A DNA stretch of 64,000 nucleotides from Salirhabdus euzebyi (GCF_014207435.1 NZ_JACHGH010000004.1:1-64000), one strand, 5' to 3'; positions 24,510 through 35,068 are shown, counted from the first letter of the stretch. Numbers and translations are program-made. Notes: generated by a model from the letters alone, not told the origin.

Positions 24510-25235
24510 ATGAAAGGAAAATTATTTATTCCGAAACAACATGGTGCATGGGCCATGTTGTTATTACCCTTTTTATTAGGAATTAGCGCAAGTGAATTTC
24601 ATTGGCTTCATATTCCTTTATTTATAGCATGGATTAGTTTGTACTTAGCGACATATCCTTTTTTGCTTCTATTGAAGAAAAGAAAAGTAGCCTTTTACCG
24701 AAAGTGGTTTATTAGATATTTTGCCATTGCTTTACTGTTCGGTCTGCCTGTTTTACTTATAAATCCATTTCTGTTTGTGATAGCAGGAATGATGGTACCA
24801 TTTTTTATGATAAATATGTACTTTTCGAAAAAGAAAAAAGACCGTGCCTTTTTAAATGACCTTAGCGCCATTATGGCATTTTCGTTGGGAGGAGCTGTAA
24901 CTTATTATATTGCTGAAGGAGTACTTCGTTCAGAAGTATGGTTAATTTGGCTACTTTCTGTTCTATTTTTTACAGGTAGTACTTTTTTTGTTAAATCGCT
25001 TATTAGAGAAAAGAAAAATCCAGCATTTCGCTGGATGTCTTGGTCATTTCATTTATTTGTTGTCGTTCTGTTAGTTGGCACAAAGGACTGGTACCTTGTG
25101 ATCGCTTTTATTCCTAGTTTAATTAGAGCTATAGCGTTTTACGGAAAAAATTTAAGACCGATGCACACAGGTATTATCGAGATTGTTAATTCCATTATTG
25201 TTTTGGTGTTAGTAGGTTTGCACCTTAATCTTTAG
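24510..25235 (+). CDS. ywiC: YwiC-like membrane protein
   Basis: 241 residues with about eight membrane helices. The N-terminal IPKQHGAWAMLLLPFLLG is the YwiC signature. It starts 11 bases after the radical SAM gene behind GGGGGAATTGG; the reading frame extends upstream into that gene but only this start has a ribosome binding site. In B. subtilis ywiC lies beside fnr and narK, so linkage to a Crp/Fnr-type gene is repeated here with a different partner set. Its last four bases overlap the convergent uppP end. Function unknown. Confidence 0.88.
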   Translation: MKGKLFIPKQHGAWAMLLLPFLLGISASEFHWLHIPLFIAWISLYLATYPFLLLLKKRKVAFYRKWFIRYFAIALLFGLPVLLINPFLFVIAGMMVPFFMINMYFSKKKKDRAFLNDLSAIMAFSLGGAVTYYIAEGVLRSEVWLIWLLSVLFFTGSTFFVKSLIREKKNPAFRWMSWSFHLFVVVLLVGTKDWYLVIAFIPSLIRAIAFYGKNLRPMHTGIIEIVNSIIVLVLVGLHLNL

Positions 25236-26047
25236 CCTAAAAACAAAATGATAAGAATAGCTGCGATAAAGCAATACCAAGCAAAGTATTTTAAGTTACC
25301 TTTTTTCATTATATTCATAAACCATAAAAGAGCGTAGTAGGATGCAATAATAGAAGCTATTAACCCTACAAGCAATGGAATCCACATACCTTCTATAGAA
25401 GGATCGTCTACCATGTCCGATACAGAGAATATCATTGTACCTAAACTTACTGGTATATATAATAGGAAAGAAAATTTTAAAGCAGTCTCTTGTTTTAGTC
25501 CCAGTAGCATGGCAGCTACAATCGTTGCACCAGAACGACTAATACCTGGCATTAAGGCAACAGACTGGGCAAGTCCAATGATAATAGCGTCTCTTACCGT
25601 AATTTGATGATCGCCTTTTGTACCACGTAAGTTTCGTATTATCCAAAGAGCAATTCCTGTTATAAATAGAGTGACACCAACCATTTTGATTGTTTCCCCA
25701 AAAGTTGCACTAATCCAGTCCTCCATCAAAATACCAAGGACCCCTGCTGGAATAGTGGCAATCACTAAAAACATAACAAAGCGAAAGTCAGCTGCACCTT
25801 CTTTGTTTTTATTGAAAAGAAAAGAGAGGCTATTGATAGCTAACCGAATAATATCTTTACGATAAATGATTAAAACAGCAATTAATGAACCAAAATTCAA
25901 AAATCCTTCAAAGGTAATTCCAAGATCAATTTCCATAAAGTAGCGAACAATCATTAAATGGCCACTCGATGAAACAGGGATAGGCTCTGTAAATCCTTGA
26001 AAAATCCCTAAAAAGAAATATTGAAGCAAGACTAAAAGATCATTCAT
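25232..26047 (-). CDS. uppP: Undecaprenyl-diphosphate phosphatase
   Basis: 271 residues, about eight membrane helices. UppP/BacA hydrolyses undecaprenyl diphosphate to recycle the lipid carrier of cell wall synthesis and can confer bacitracin resistance. Catalytic motifs are visible: the Glu-rich GFTEPIPVSSSGHL and the PGISRSGATI loop with the conserved Arg. The active site faces outward. The ATG follows GGAGGATGGAAAA. Monocistronic and convergent with ywiC, overlapping by four bases. Confidence 0.95.
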   Translation of the reverse strand: MNDLLVLLQYFFLGIFQGFTEPIPVSSSGHLMIVRYFMEIDLGITFEGFLNFGSLIAVLIIYRKDIIRLAINSLSFLFNKNKEGAADFRFVMFLVIATIPAGVLGILMEDWISATFGETIKMVGVTLFITGIALWIIRNLRGTKGDHQITVRDAIIIGLAQSVALMPGISRSGATIVAAMLLGLKQETALKFSFLLYIPVSLGTMIFSVSDMVDDPSIEGMWIPLLVGLIASIIASYYALLWFMNIMKKGNLKYFAWYCFIAAILIILFLG

Positions 26048-26202
26048 TTTTCCATCCTCCAGTAGTGATATTAATAAGGATTATGTAGGAACGTGATTTT
26101 ATCCTATTGAATAGAATGATGGTGTAAGGGAGACAGATGCACCATACATCGTCCAATATATTTAATGTGGGAAGAAAGTATGTATATGTTTCCACAGAAA
26201 AA

Positions 26203-26247
26203 AAAGAAATCCTCCTTTTCCTGAAAAGTCAAAGGGAGGATTTCTTT
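26203..26247. terminator. Terminator of yjzD
   Basis: A perfect 13-bp stem (AAAGAAATCCTCC / GGAGGATTTCTTT) with T-rich flanks on the minus strand, 22 bases after the yjzD stop. The A-rich and T-rich sides allow function in both directions. Confidence 0.88.
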
Positions 26248-26268
26248 ACCCATCAATTCAGCCGAAAT

Positions 26269-26445
26269 TTAAGCTTCATCATCCTTTAAGACACCGTCAC
26301 CAATAACGGTAATGATTACAGCAAATCCGACGCCTAAAGCAATAGCGCTTACAAAATCAAATGTTTTACCACTCATATTACTTATTACGTATACTACCAT
26401 ACTGCTTAATAATAAGCTCCAAATAAAGGCCCAAATAAAACGCAT
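26269..26445 (-). CDS. yjzD: YjzD-like small membrane protein (DUF2929)
   Basis: 58 residues: MRFIWAFIWSLLLSSMVVYV, then a second hydrophobic stretch (ALGVGFAVIITVIG) and an acidic end (DDEA). The two-helix layout and start match DUF2929 proteins such as B. subtilis YjzD, which lies near fabHA there as well. The ATG is five bases after GAGGTG. Function unknown. It fills the otherwise gene-free stretch 26048-26617 together with its terminator. Confidence 0.82.
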   Translation of the reverse strand: MRFIWAFIWSLLLSSMVVYVISNMSGKTFDFVSAIALGVGFAVIITVIGDGVLKDDEA

Positions 26446-26617
26446 TGTTTCACCTCATTTACTTCTGCATTCATAATTATTTTACCAAAGCCCCTATTAA
26501 AAATAAAGAAATTTCAAATCGTTATCGCTTATTGTTACTTAAAAGAAGAAAAAATATGAGTATGGCAGGTTTATTATGACTTAACTAACATATTATGGTG
26601 AAAAAGGAGTACGTAAG

Positions 26618-27247
26618 ATGTCTATTATTGTTTGGAATTGTTTTGATTGGATTGGTTTTCATATAACAGAAAAGTTATTAGAAGAGGGGGAAGATGTTAT
26701 CGGTATTCATCCTGTATCTAATCCCCAAACGGAGTTTTTATATGGGATGGTCGGTAGGAATGCGAACTTCACCTTTTATGAGTCTTTAATGGAAGTCAAA
26801 GACAAAACGGACGAATATATTTTTGTTAGACCGACAGAAGAGGATGAAAATCAGCTGACCAAGTCGATAGAAAAAGAGAATTATCTTTATATAATAGAAG
26901 AAACTGAGAAGAAGAGTAAAAATTTTTCTCGAGTACTAAATGGTTCTATAAGTACTATATCCCTTCCTCCCGTCATTGGACCATGGATGAAGGAAGAAGA
27001 ATTTCAAGCAAAGAAAGACAGTGAAGATTGGATTTATGTAAAAGAATTTACGGATTGGTTCCATTCCTTTATGCAAACCAGCTGCAAGAAAGAGGAAGTA
27101 AATCTCCTTCCTAAAAACAGTTTTATTCAGGAAAAAGATAGGAACACTATTGTATTTACTGACAATCTAAATAGGCGAAGCGTAGTAAAAGAAATCGAGG
27201 AACACCTTGAGAAATTTTCATTTTATTATGATATTAAAGGTATTTAG
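26618..27247 (+). CDS. YjaV-like protein with degenerate Rossmann start
   Basis: 209 residues. The N-terminus (MSIIVWNCFDWIGFHITEKL) follows the spacing of NAD-dependent epimerases (GxxGFxGxxxxxxLL), but the first glycines are missing, so nucleotide binding is doubtful. The rest is charged and without a domain I recognise. Position just upstream of med matches yjaV in B. subtilis, and I call it on synteny plus length. AAAAGGAG precedes the ATG. Confidence 0.6.
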   Translation: MSIIVWNCFDWIGFHITEKLLEEGEDVIGIHPVSNPQTEFLYGMVGRNANFTFYESLMEVKDKTDEYIFVRPTEEDENQLTKSIEKENYLYIIEETEKKSKNFSRVLNGSISTISLPPVIGPWMKEEEFQAKKDSEDWIYVKEFTDWFHSFMQTSCKKEEVNLLPKNSFIQEKDRNTIVFTDNLNRRSVVKEIEEHLEKFSFYYDIKGI

Positions 27248-27321
27248 TTTACGTATCCCTATCTAACAAGTAAAATAAATATAGATAGAAAATGGACGAG
27301 GAAGAATAGGAGTGCAGCAGG

Positions 27322-28275
27322 ATGAAAAGAACTATTTCCTTTGCTTTTATTGTGATACTTCTTGTAATGACTAGTTGCTCTAATATGGAAAAAGGAAATA
27401 TAGAAAATGTAGGTTTACTTGTTGAAGGTACCATTCATGATCAGACATGGGGAAAGAAGGGGTACCTAGGGTTGTTAAATATTAAGGAAGAATTAGACGT
27501 CAATGTTTATTTTAAAGAAGGCGTAAACAATCAACAAGAAGTAAATGAAGCAGTAGACGCTCTAGCTCAAAAAGATGTAAATTTAATTTTTGGCCATAGT
27601 AGCTCTTATGGAGAGTTTTTTTCCAATATTTATCGTGATTATCCTGACATACAATTCGTATACTTTAATGGTGATAAATATAGAGAAAATTTAACGAGTT
27701 TAAATTTTAATTCCAACGCAATGGGTTTTTTTGCAGGAATGGTTGCTGCACAGATGTCTAAAACGGATCATGTTGGCGTGATTTCTTCTTTTGAATGGCA
27801 GCCTGAAGTTGGCGGCTTTTATGAGGGGGCTAAGTATCAAAACCCAAATGCAAAAGTAGAAATTCGGTATGTCAACAGTTGGGACAACCAGGAACGAGCA
27901 CTCGAAATGTATGATCAGTTAAAAGAAAAAGGGGTAGATGTATTCTATCCAGCTGGTGATGGATTTAATGTTCCTATTATTAATAAAATAAAACAAGATG
28001 GTTTATATGCAATTGGGTATATATCAGATCAAATATCTTTAGGAGAATCGACGATACTAACTAGCACGGTTCAACATGTTGATCATTTGTACCTAGTGGT
28101 GGCGGAGAGAATGCAAGAAGGTACCTTCCAGCCCGGAATTTTACAATTTGATTTTCAAGATGGTGTTATATCCATGGGAACCTTTAGTGAAGTAGTCCCT
28201 GAAGATGTGAAAGAAGAAATAATGAATGCTGTTGATCGATATATTCAAACAGGAAAACTTCCTAATGAAAAATGA
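27322..28275 (+). CDS. med: Med-like BMP-family lipoprotein
   Basis: 317 residues, the length I recall for B. subtilis Med. A short signal peptide ends in the lipobox MTSCS (Cys about residue 16), followed by a basic-membrane-protein type binding fold (VGLLVEGTIHDQTWGKKGYL, VYFNGDKY, GVISSFEWQPEVGGFYEGA, DVFYPAGDGFN). BMP proteins usually bind nucleosides; Med is described as a positive regulator of comK expression. In B. subtilis comZ follows med; here only 124 bases separate med from fabH and no comZ is present. Confidence 0.88.
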   Translation: MKRTISFAFIVILLVMTSCSNMEKGNIENVGLLVEGTIHDQTWGKKGYLGLLNIKEELDVNVYFKEGVNNQQEVNEAVDALAQKDVNLIFGHSSSYGEFFSNIYRDYPDIQFVYFNGDKYRENLTSLNFNSNAMGFFAGMVAAQMSKTDHVGVISSFEWQPEVGGFYEGAKYQNPNAKVEIRYVNSWDNQERALEMYDQLKEKGVDVFYPAGDGFNVPIINKIKQDGLYAIGYISDQISLGESTILTSTVQHVDHLYLVVAERMQEGTFQPGILQFDFQDGVISMGTFSEVVPEDVKEEIMNAVDRYIQTGKLPNEK

Positions 28276-28292
28276 AAATAACGGTTTGTGTT

Positions 28293-28320
28293 AGAGGGTC
28301 TGGCAAAGGCCTTCTTTTCC
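28293..28320 (+). terminator. Terminator after med
   Basis: AGAGGGTC and GGCCTTCT form an 8-bp stem with two wobble pairs around TGGCAAA, followed by TTTCCTT. Confidence 0.55.
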
Positions 28321-28336
28321 TTGAAAATTTTATTTT

Positions 28337-28366
28337 TTTACATTAAAATTAATACCAGGTCATAAT
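28337..28366 (+). promoter_or_regulatory. fabH promoter with FapR-like operator
   Basis: TTTACA, 18 bases, CATAAT form the promoter. Overlapping its -10 is TTAATACCAGGTCATAA (28349-28365), which matches the FapR consensus TTAGTACCNGRTACTAA with three mismatches. FapR represses fabHA-fabF in B. subtilis and is relieved by malonyl-CoA. fapR itself is outside the window. Confidence 0.65.
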
Positions 28367-28399
28367 ATTTGATAATAAACGCCTGAGAGGATGAAATAT

Positions 28400-29332
28400 A
28401 TGAATGCAGGGATTATTGGGGTAGGCCATTATGTTCCCGAAAAAGTAGTGACTAACCATGAATTGGAAAAAATAGTCGATACGAATGATGAGTGGATTCA
28501 AACACGTACGGGAATTAAAGAACGCCGAATCGCAGAAGATGGAATGGATACATCGCATATGGCATTTAATGCAGCAGTGGAGGCATTAAAGGATGCTGAC
28601 GTTAGTGCAACGGATCTAGACTTGATACTAGTAGCTACTGTTACACCTGATCAACCATTTCCCTCCGTTGCTTGTCGTATCCAAGAAAGATTGGGTGCAA
28701 AAAAAGCAGCAGCTATGGATATTAGTGCAGCTTGTTCTGGTTTTATGTACGGATTAGCAACAGCTAAGCAATTTATAGAATCTGGTGGCTATAAGAAAAT
28801 TCTTGTCATTGGGGTTGAAAAGCTATCTAAAATAACAGATTGGACTGATCGAAATACGTGTGTACTTTTCGGTGATGGGGCAGGGGCTGCAATAGTAGGT
28901 TCTGTTTCGGAAGGAAAAGGTATACTATCCTATGAATTAGGTGCTGATGGAAGTGGCGGAGATCATTTATATCAGGATGAGTACATCATCATGAATGGTA
29001 GAGAGGTCTTCAAGTTTGCAGTCAGACAAATGGGGGAATCTGCTGTAAATGTGGTGGAAAAGATTGGATGCAAGAAAGAGGATGTTGATTATTTAATCCC
29101 GCATCAAGCTAATATACGTATAATGGAAGCTGCCAGAGAAAGATTAGGCATTGCAGATGAGAAGATGTCGAAGTCTGTTCATAAGTATGGAAACACGTCT
29201 GCAGCTTCTATACCTATTGCTTTATCTGAAGATGTAAAAAACGGTAAAATAAAAGAAAATGATCTCGTCGTGTTAGTCGGCTTCGGTGGTGGATTAACAT
29301 GGGGCGCTGTCGCCTTAAGATGGGGAAAATAA
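28400..29332 (+). CDS. fabH: Beta-ketoacyl-ACP synthase III
   Basis: 310 residues from the second ATG ([17 protein letters not shown]). The first ATG, nine bases earlier, lies only two bases from GAGAGG, too close. FabH condenses acyl-CoA with malonyl-ACP to start fatty acid synthesis. The catalytic triad is visible: Cys in [11 protein letters not shown], His in [13 protein letters not shown] and Asn in [10 protein letters not shown]. Length and sequence match FabHA of bacilli, which prefer branched primers. Directly followed by fabF in the same operon. Confidence 0.96.
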   Translation: MNAGIIGVGHYVPEKVVTNHELEKIVDTNDEWIQTRTGIKERRIAEDGMDTSHMAFNAAVEALKDADVSATDLDLILVATVTPDQPFPSVACRIQERLGAKKAAAMDISAACSGFMYGLATAKQFIESGGYKKILVIGVEKLSKITDWTDRNTCVLFGDGAGAAIVGSVSEGKGILSYELGADGSGGDHLYQDEYIIMNGREVFKFAVRQMGESAVNVVEKIGCKKEDVDYLIPHQANIRIMEAARERLGIADEKMSKSVHKYGNTSAASIPIALSEDVKNGKIKENDLVVLVGFGGGLTWGAVALRWGK

Positions 29333-29349
29333 GGGAAGGGTGAATTGAC

Positions 29350-30591
29350 ATGGAAAAACGTAGAGTAGTAGTTACGGGTATGGGAGCCGTTACTCCAGTA
29401 GGTAATGACGTAGATACATTATGGGATTCGATTATAAGTGGAAAGTCAGGTATAGATATCGTAACAAAGGTAAACCCAGACAACTTCCCTGCTAAGGTTG
29501 CTGGTGAGCTAAAAGATTTTGATCCTACTGTATATATGGACAAAAAAGAAGCAAAACGCATGGACTTATTTACACAATATGCGGTTGCTGCCTCTGTTAT
29601 GGCAGTAAAAGATGCAGGGCTAGATATTAATGAAGAAATAGCTCATCGAACAGGTGTCTGGATTGGTTCAGGGATTGGTGGCATGTCCACATTCGAAGAA
29701 CAATACAGTAAATTTTTAGAAAAAGGCTACAGACGGGTTAGCCCATTTTTCGTCCCGATGATGATTCCGGATATGGGAGCTGGACAAGTTTCTATTATAC
29801 TTGGAGCAAAAGGAATTAACTCATGTACGGTTACAGCTTGTGCATCGGGTGCAAATTCTATTGGTGATGCTTTTAAAGTTATTCAACGTGGAGATGCCGA
29901 TTATATGATTACAGGGGGAGCAGAGGCCCCTATTACAAATATGGCATTTGCTGGATTCTCATCTGCAAAAGCATTAAGTACAAATGAAAATCCAAAAACA
30001 GCAAGTCGTCCATTTGATAAAAATCGTGATGGGTTTGTTATGGGTGAAGGTGCTGGTATTTTAATTTTAGAATCATTAGAATCAGCAAAAAAACGTGGTG
30101 CAAAAATTTATGCTGAAATTGTTGGTTACGGTTCAACCGGTGATGCCCATCACATTACAGCTCCAGCACCAGAAGGAGAAGGCGCATCTCGTGCAATGAA
30201 GCAAGCGATAGAGGATGCTAATGTACAGGCAACAGATGTTGGTTATATTAACGCACACGGAACAAGTACGGAGTTAAATGATAAGTTTGAAACGCAAGCT
30301 ATTAAAAATGTATTCGGTGAGCACTCCTATAATCTCTATGTAAGCTCTACTAAATCGATGACAGGTCATTTGCTTGGAGCTGCTGGAGCTGTAGAATCTG
30401 TGATTTCTATAAAGTCACTAACAGAAAGTATTGTACCTCCGACAACTAATTATGAAACAAAGGATCCTGAATGTGATTTGAACTATGCACCAAATGAACC
30501 GGTGAAAAAGGACCTATCAGTTGTTATGTCCAATTCCCTTGGTTTTGGTGGTCATAACGTTTCATTAGTGTTTAAGAAATTTGAGGAATAG
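29350..30591 (+). CDS. fabF: Beta-ketoacyl-ACP synthase II
   Basis: 413 residues, standard for FabF, which elongates acyl-ACP with malonyl-ACP. Cys-His-His residues are present: Cys in [12 protein letters not shown] (about 164), His in [12 protein letters not shown] and His in [13 protein letters not shown]. The GFGGHN motif near the C-terminus is conserved. Eighteen bases separate it from fabH, with AAGGGTGAATTGAC as the ribosome binding region. Ends ahead of a strong terminator. Confidence 0.97.
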   Translation: MEKRRVVVTGMGAVTPVGNDVDTLWDSIISGKSGIDIVTKVNPDNFPAKVAGELKDFDPTVYMDKKEAKRMDLFTQYAVAASVMAVKDAGLDINEEIAHRTGVWIGSGIGGMSTFEEQYSKFLEKGYRRVSPFFVPMMIPDMGAGQVSIILGAKGINSCTVTACASGANSIGDAFKVIQRGDADYMITGGAEAPITNMAFAGFSSAKALSTNENPKTASRPFDKNRDGFVMGEGAGILILESLESAKKRGAKIYAEIVGYGSTGDAHHITAPAPEGEGASRAMKQAIEDANVQATDVGYINAHGTSTELNDKFETQAIKNVFGEHSYNLYVSSTKSMTGHLLGAAGAVESVISIKSLTESIVPPTTNYETKDPECDLNYAPNEPVKKDLSVVMSNSLGFGGHNVSLVFKKFEE

Positions 30592-30685
30592 AATATAGAT
30601 AGATGCGGTGGAGTACCGAGTAGTTTTAATAATGTGCATTTAAATTGAACAAGTACCAAATAAAAGTTGAATACATTCCCAATAT

Positions 30686-30721
30686 AAGAAGCCAGCTATC
30701 CTGTTGAATAGCTGGCTTCTT
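30686..30721. terminator. Bidirectional terminator between fabF and the LCP gene
   Basis: A perfect 14-bp stem (AAGAAGCCAGCTAT / ATAGCTGGCTTCTT) with an eight-base loop, three bases from the stop of the convergent LCP gene and about 95 bases after fabF. Confidence 0.85.
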
Positions 30722-30723
30722 AA

Positions 30724-31677
30724 TTATTGCAAAAACTCCTGTAAAGCTTCTTTGTTTTTGGCCTCATCAATTGCTAAAACAGCCCCAGCATGTTCATAGG
30801 TTTCATCCCAGAATGTACCATCCACTGGAATTCTCATCGTTTCAATATCATCTACTGGATTTAACACGAAATCTTTACCTAATGAAATCATCGTTCCTGT
30901 TTTCATGTTCGTATCAATATATGGCTGAAGGGTTCCCACTACCCGAGGGAGTTTTAACAGACCTGCAAAGGATAACATTTCATCCTTTAATTTACTCATT
31001 ACTTTTTGTTGTCTTGCTACACGTCCAAAATCATTGTCACTATCTGCACGAAAACGTGCATAACCTAGTAACTCTTCTCCATTTAGAGCTTGAAGTCCTG
31101 GCTGTAAGACGACGTCTATATTTTTAGACATATACTTTTCTACTTCTATTTCAATTCCATCAGGGGCAATTGTATCGACCACTTGGACAAAGCCTTGAAA
31201 GTCTACTATTGCATAGTATTCAACACTTATACCGAAGTTTTCTTTAATTGTTTGACGCAATAATTCCGGTCCGCCGAAGAAAAAAGCATTATTTATTTTA
31301 TTATACCCATAGCCTGGTATATTGACGTATGTATCCCGCATGATAGAAGCGAGCTTCCCGCTTTCTTTATCAGGGTCATACTGGCCAATCATGATGGTAT
31401 CAGTCCTAGAATTTTCTTCTCCTCGAGAATCAACACCTAATATTAGAACATTCGTTTTTCCGAAAGAATCTTCTTCCCCTTGAAAATTTTCTTTATATTC
31501 TATGTTCGTTTCGTTATTATTTTCACCTTGTTGATCTAAAGCAGAGCTTTTTCCGGCCATATATTCATACGTTACATACGCAATCAAACTTAATAAGAAA
31601 AGGATGGAGACTGAGAGAATTATCTTGCGTTTCCGTCTTTTTTTCGTTTTTTTGCGGTTTATTCGGTTATCTTCCAT
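30724..31677 (-). CDS. LCP family (LytR-CpsA-Psr) cell wall ligase
   Basis: 317 residues. A very basic cytoplasmic start (NRKKTKKRRKRK), one membrane helix (about 20-40), then the extracellular LCP domain: LILGVDSRGEENSRTDTIM, the SIMRDTYVNIPGYG loop, NKINNAFFFGG and ARFRADSDNDFGRVARQQ with its Asp and Arg residues. LCP enzymes attach wall teichoic acids or other glycopolymers to peptidoglycan. Which paralogue (TagT, TagU or TagV type) cannot be told. The start ATG follows AGAGAGG. Confidence 0.92.
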   Translation of the reverse strand: MEDNRINRKKTKKRRKRKIILSVSILFLLSLIAYVTYEYMAGKSSALDQQGENNNETNIEYKENFQGEEDSFGKTNVLILGVDSRGEENSRTDTIMIGQYDPDKESGKLASIMRDTYVNIPGYGYNKINNAFFFGGPELLRQTIKENFGISVEYYAIVDFQGFVQVVDTIAPDGIEIEVEKYMSKNIDVVLQPGLQALNGEELLGYARFRADSDNDFGRVARQQKVMSKLKDEMLSFAGLLKLPRVVGTLQPYIDTNMKTGTMISLGKDFVLNPVDDIETMRIPVDGTFWDETYEHAGAVLAIDEAKNKEALQEFLQ

Positions 31678-31870
31678 TCTAAACCTCTCTTCCTATTACA
31701 TATATCTATCTATTTAGAATATAAAAATAGTTGTAAAAAAAATTCATTAATAATAAATGTAACGTTAAAACGATTGAGAGTAAAGTGATTTATAAAATTG
31801 GACATGTATATGAAGAAGAACATCAACATATATATGGTAATAGATTTGTACATGCCTGGGGGACTATACA

Positions 31871-32074
31871 ATGTGGTATATATTTTGGTTACTAGTAGGT
31901 TTTGGATTAGCCACTGCAGGTGGAGTTACTTTGATTGTTTATTTAAACATCATACCAGCCGGTCTCAGTTTTTTTGACTACATTTTATTTGTGATGGACA
32001 GGCCTGAATGCTATTTGTTTCCTGTGGGTCTTTTAATTATTTGCATAACTGTACTTTTGTACCCATCTGAATAA
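31871..32074 (+). CDS. Small membrane protein, hypothetical
   Basis: 67 residues with a glycine-rich first helix (FWLLVGFGLATAGGVTLIVY) and a second helix near the C-terminus (LFPVGLLIICITVLLYP). No family recognised. GGGGG lies eight bases before the ATG, which supports a real gene. Stands between the LCP gene (opposite strand) and yjbA. Confidence 0.65.
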   Translation: MWYIFWLLVGFGLATAGGVTLIVYLNIIPAGLSFFDYILFVMDRPECYLFPVGLLIICITVLLYPSE

Positions 32075-32163
32075 GTAAAGATTAGGTTAGATAGAATAAA
32101 AATTCCATTCCTAGCCAATAATGAACTATAGAAAAGACGATTATAGTAAAGCGAGGGTCTTGG

Positions 32164-32928
32164 ATGATGTACTTACATGATGTTTGGGTGAACTGGTTTG
32201 AAGGGGAAGAGAATGGATATAACGTTTGTCACTTTCATGAGTGGCGTAAAGAAGACGGTATTGAACTCCTAGACCAAGTACCGTTAATCTATGTAACAGA
32301 AACATTATTTGATTACATTGAAAATGACCTCCAAGATTTACCGAAAGATTTACTGGATAGTGTATACCAACGGGCGTACTTACGAAAAAACCAGGAGCGT
32401 ATTCCTTTAGAATATGCTTTTGTAGCAACAAATGGAAAGTCTATTGTTGCTGTAGACACGATGGGTTACACATTACCGATTAGAAAAAGCCGCTTAATAC
32501 CTAGACAGGAAAGACTTGTTTATGACATGATTGAAAAATTAGAACCTGTTAATTTCTCTTTTTCGAAAGAACAGTATGGAAAAGAATATCATACACTTTC
32601 ATTACCCCCAGATGAAATGATTGGGCTAACTAGAAAAGAGAGACAGTTAAAACAGTTACTAATGATGATGTTAGATCAAATGAAACAAACTGCCGATCTA
32701 GCTGAATTAAGGTATTGGTTAACAGAGTGGGATCCAGATCAATATCAATCCATTCAACAAATGGGTTTTGAACAAGTTTGGAAAGAGCTTTTTAAAGGAT
32801 TAAAAGGTGGATGGTCAACAACCCATGAGGAATTGTGTAGAAAAATGGTCAGAGGTCAACCATTTTTTGAAAAGTTATGGGAGTTGGAAAATGGAGAAGT
32901 GAATTCATCCAACCAAGCATTTTTTTAA
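32164..32928 (+). CDS. yjbA: YjbA family protein (DUF3603)
   Basis: 254 residues. The start [20 protein letters not shown] is strongly conserved in YjbA/DUF3603 proteins, as is [17 protein letters not shown]. Soluble, no signal or membrane segment. Function unknown. Position beside trpS repeats the B. subtilis order yjbA-trpS. Two ATG codons stand in tandem at 32164 and 32167; the ribosome binding site GCGAGGG fits either. Confidence 0.9.
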   Translation: MMYLHDVWVNWFEGEENGYNVCHFHEWRKEDGIELLDQVPLIYVTETLFDYIENDLQDLPKDLLDSVYQRAYLRKNQERIPLEYAFVATNGKSIVAVDTMGYTLPIRKSRLIPRQERLVYDMIEKLEPVNFSFSKEQYGKEYHTLSLPPDEMIGLTRKERQLKQLLMMMLDQMKQTADLAELRYWLTEWDPDQYQSIQQMGFEQVWKELFKGLKGGWSTTHEELCRKMVRGQPFFEKLWELENGEVNSSNQAFF

Positions 32929-32944
32929 AGGATATATAATAATG

Positions 32945-32977
32945 AAGAAAGCTGGAATTTTTAATTCCAGCTTTCTT
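32945..32977. terminator. Bidirectional terminator between yjbA and trpS
   Basis: A perfect 15-bp stem (AAGAAAGCTGGAATT / AATTCCAGCTTTCTT) with a TTT loop, centred between the two convergent stop codons. Confidence 0.88.
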
Positions 32978-32988
32978 GTGTTTATGGG

Positions 32989-34257
<1,269 letters not shown>

Positions 34258-34263
34258 TTATAA

Positions 34264-34292
34264 ATTATAGTTTTTTTTTTTGAAAAAAGCAA
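34264..34292 (-). promoter_or_regulatory. Promoter of the trpS T-box transcript
   Basis: On the minus strand TTGCTT, 17 bases (A-rich), TATAAT, ending about seven bases before the expected start of the leader. Confidence 0.65.
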
Positions 34293-34296
34293 CATT

Positions 34297-34668
34297 CTAC
34301 TTCCAATAGAAGATAAGAAGCAAAACAGCAACAAAGAAAATAAGTATAAACCCTTGAAAAAGTAACATTTTCATAAATGATTCATTAATTTTATCAGATG
34401 GAGCAGGTTCACTATCCGGATCATCTAAATAATCTCTTTTTTTCGATATACTACGAAATACCTTTTTGAAGCTATGCGATATTGCATCAAAAAACTTTCC
34501 TTTGATGACAAACAAAATTAGACCAGATATTAAATAAAAAAAGGAAATATAAAAAAGAATATTTATGAAATGCACAAAATCATTGCTCGGTGCTAAAAGA
34601 AAAAAGAAAAGTAAAGCTAATAGTATATTGGTTAGTAATAAAATCCATCTATTTTTAAATATTTCCAA
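34297..34668 (-). CDS. DUF3899-like membrane protein
   Basis: 123 residues from a TTG start about ten bases after AGAGGAG. A GTG seven codons upstream (34689) is an alternative but has only a weak ribosome binding site. Two N-terminal membrane helices, a loop with GKFFDAISHSFKKVFRSI, an acidic linker and a C-terminal membrane helix. The FFDA-x-S-x-SFKKVF pattern is that of DUF3899. Function unknown. It ends just upstream of the trpS promoter. Confidence 0.68.
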   Translation of the reverse strand: MEIFKNRWILLLTNILLALLFFFLLAPSNDFVHFINILFYISFFYLISGLILFVIKGKFFDAISHSFKKVFRSISKKRDYLDDPDSEPAPSDKINESFMKMLLFQGFILIFFVAVLLLIFYWK

Positions 34669-34750
34669 TATTTTTCGTCTCCTCTCCACAAAACTCTTAC
34701 AAATTATAGCATGATTAATGGAGGTTTGTATTATTCAAAACAGTAATTGT

Positions 34751-34871
34751 AAATGACAGAAAATTCTTCAATTTAAGAATAATGTATAGGATATGCATAA
34801 TATATCAAAATATAATTATAAACATTGAAAAATGAAATATTTTATACAATTACCATAATTTTCAGAAATAA
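34751..34871. promoter_or_regulatory. Two CodY-like boxes upstream of oppA
   Basis: AAATGACAGAAAATT (34751-34765) and AATTTTCAGAAATAA (34857-34871) each match the CodY consensus AATTTTCWGAAAATT at 12 of 15 positions and share the CAGAAA core. A third box lies at 35027-35041. The rest of the 400-base gap between the DUF3899 gene and oppA is very AT-rich with no gene. Confidence 0.4.
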
Positions 34872-34994
34872 TAGCCTGTTTGATTGTAAATATGTATGGG
34901 TCTATAGTCCTATTTTATGTCATGAGAACGTAACATAATTAAGGGTTTCGTAATTTTTTTCAAAAAAACTGGTGCAAAATAGTTTGAAAACTTG

Positions 34995-35041
34995 TATAAT
35001 TTATTTCGTAGACGACATATCTACAAAAAAATCAGAAAATT
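34995..35041 (+). promoter_or_regulatory. oppA -10 element and third CodY-like box
   Basis: TATAAT at 34995-35000 is the best -10 ahead of oppA; no clear -35 is visible. Just downstream is AAAAATCAGAAAATT (35027-35041), a 12 of 15 match to the CodY box, placed where binding would block elongation. Confidence 0.45.
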
Positions 35042-35068
35042 TTATTTTTAAGGGGAGGTCATTAAGAC

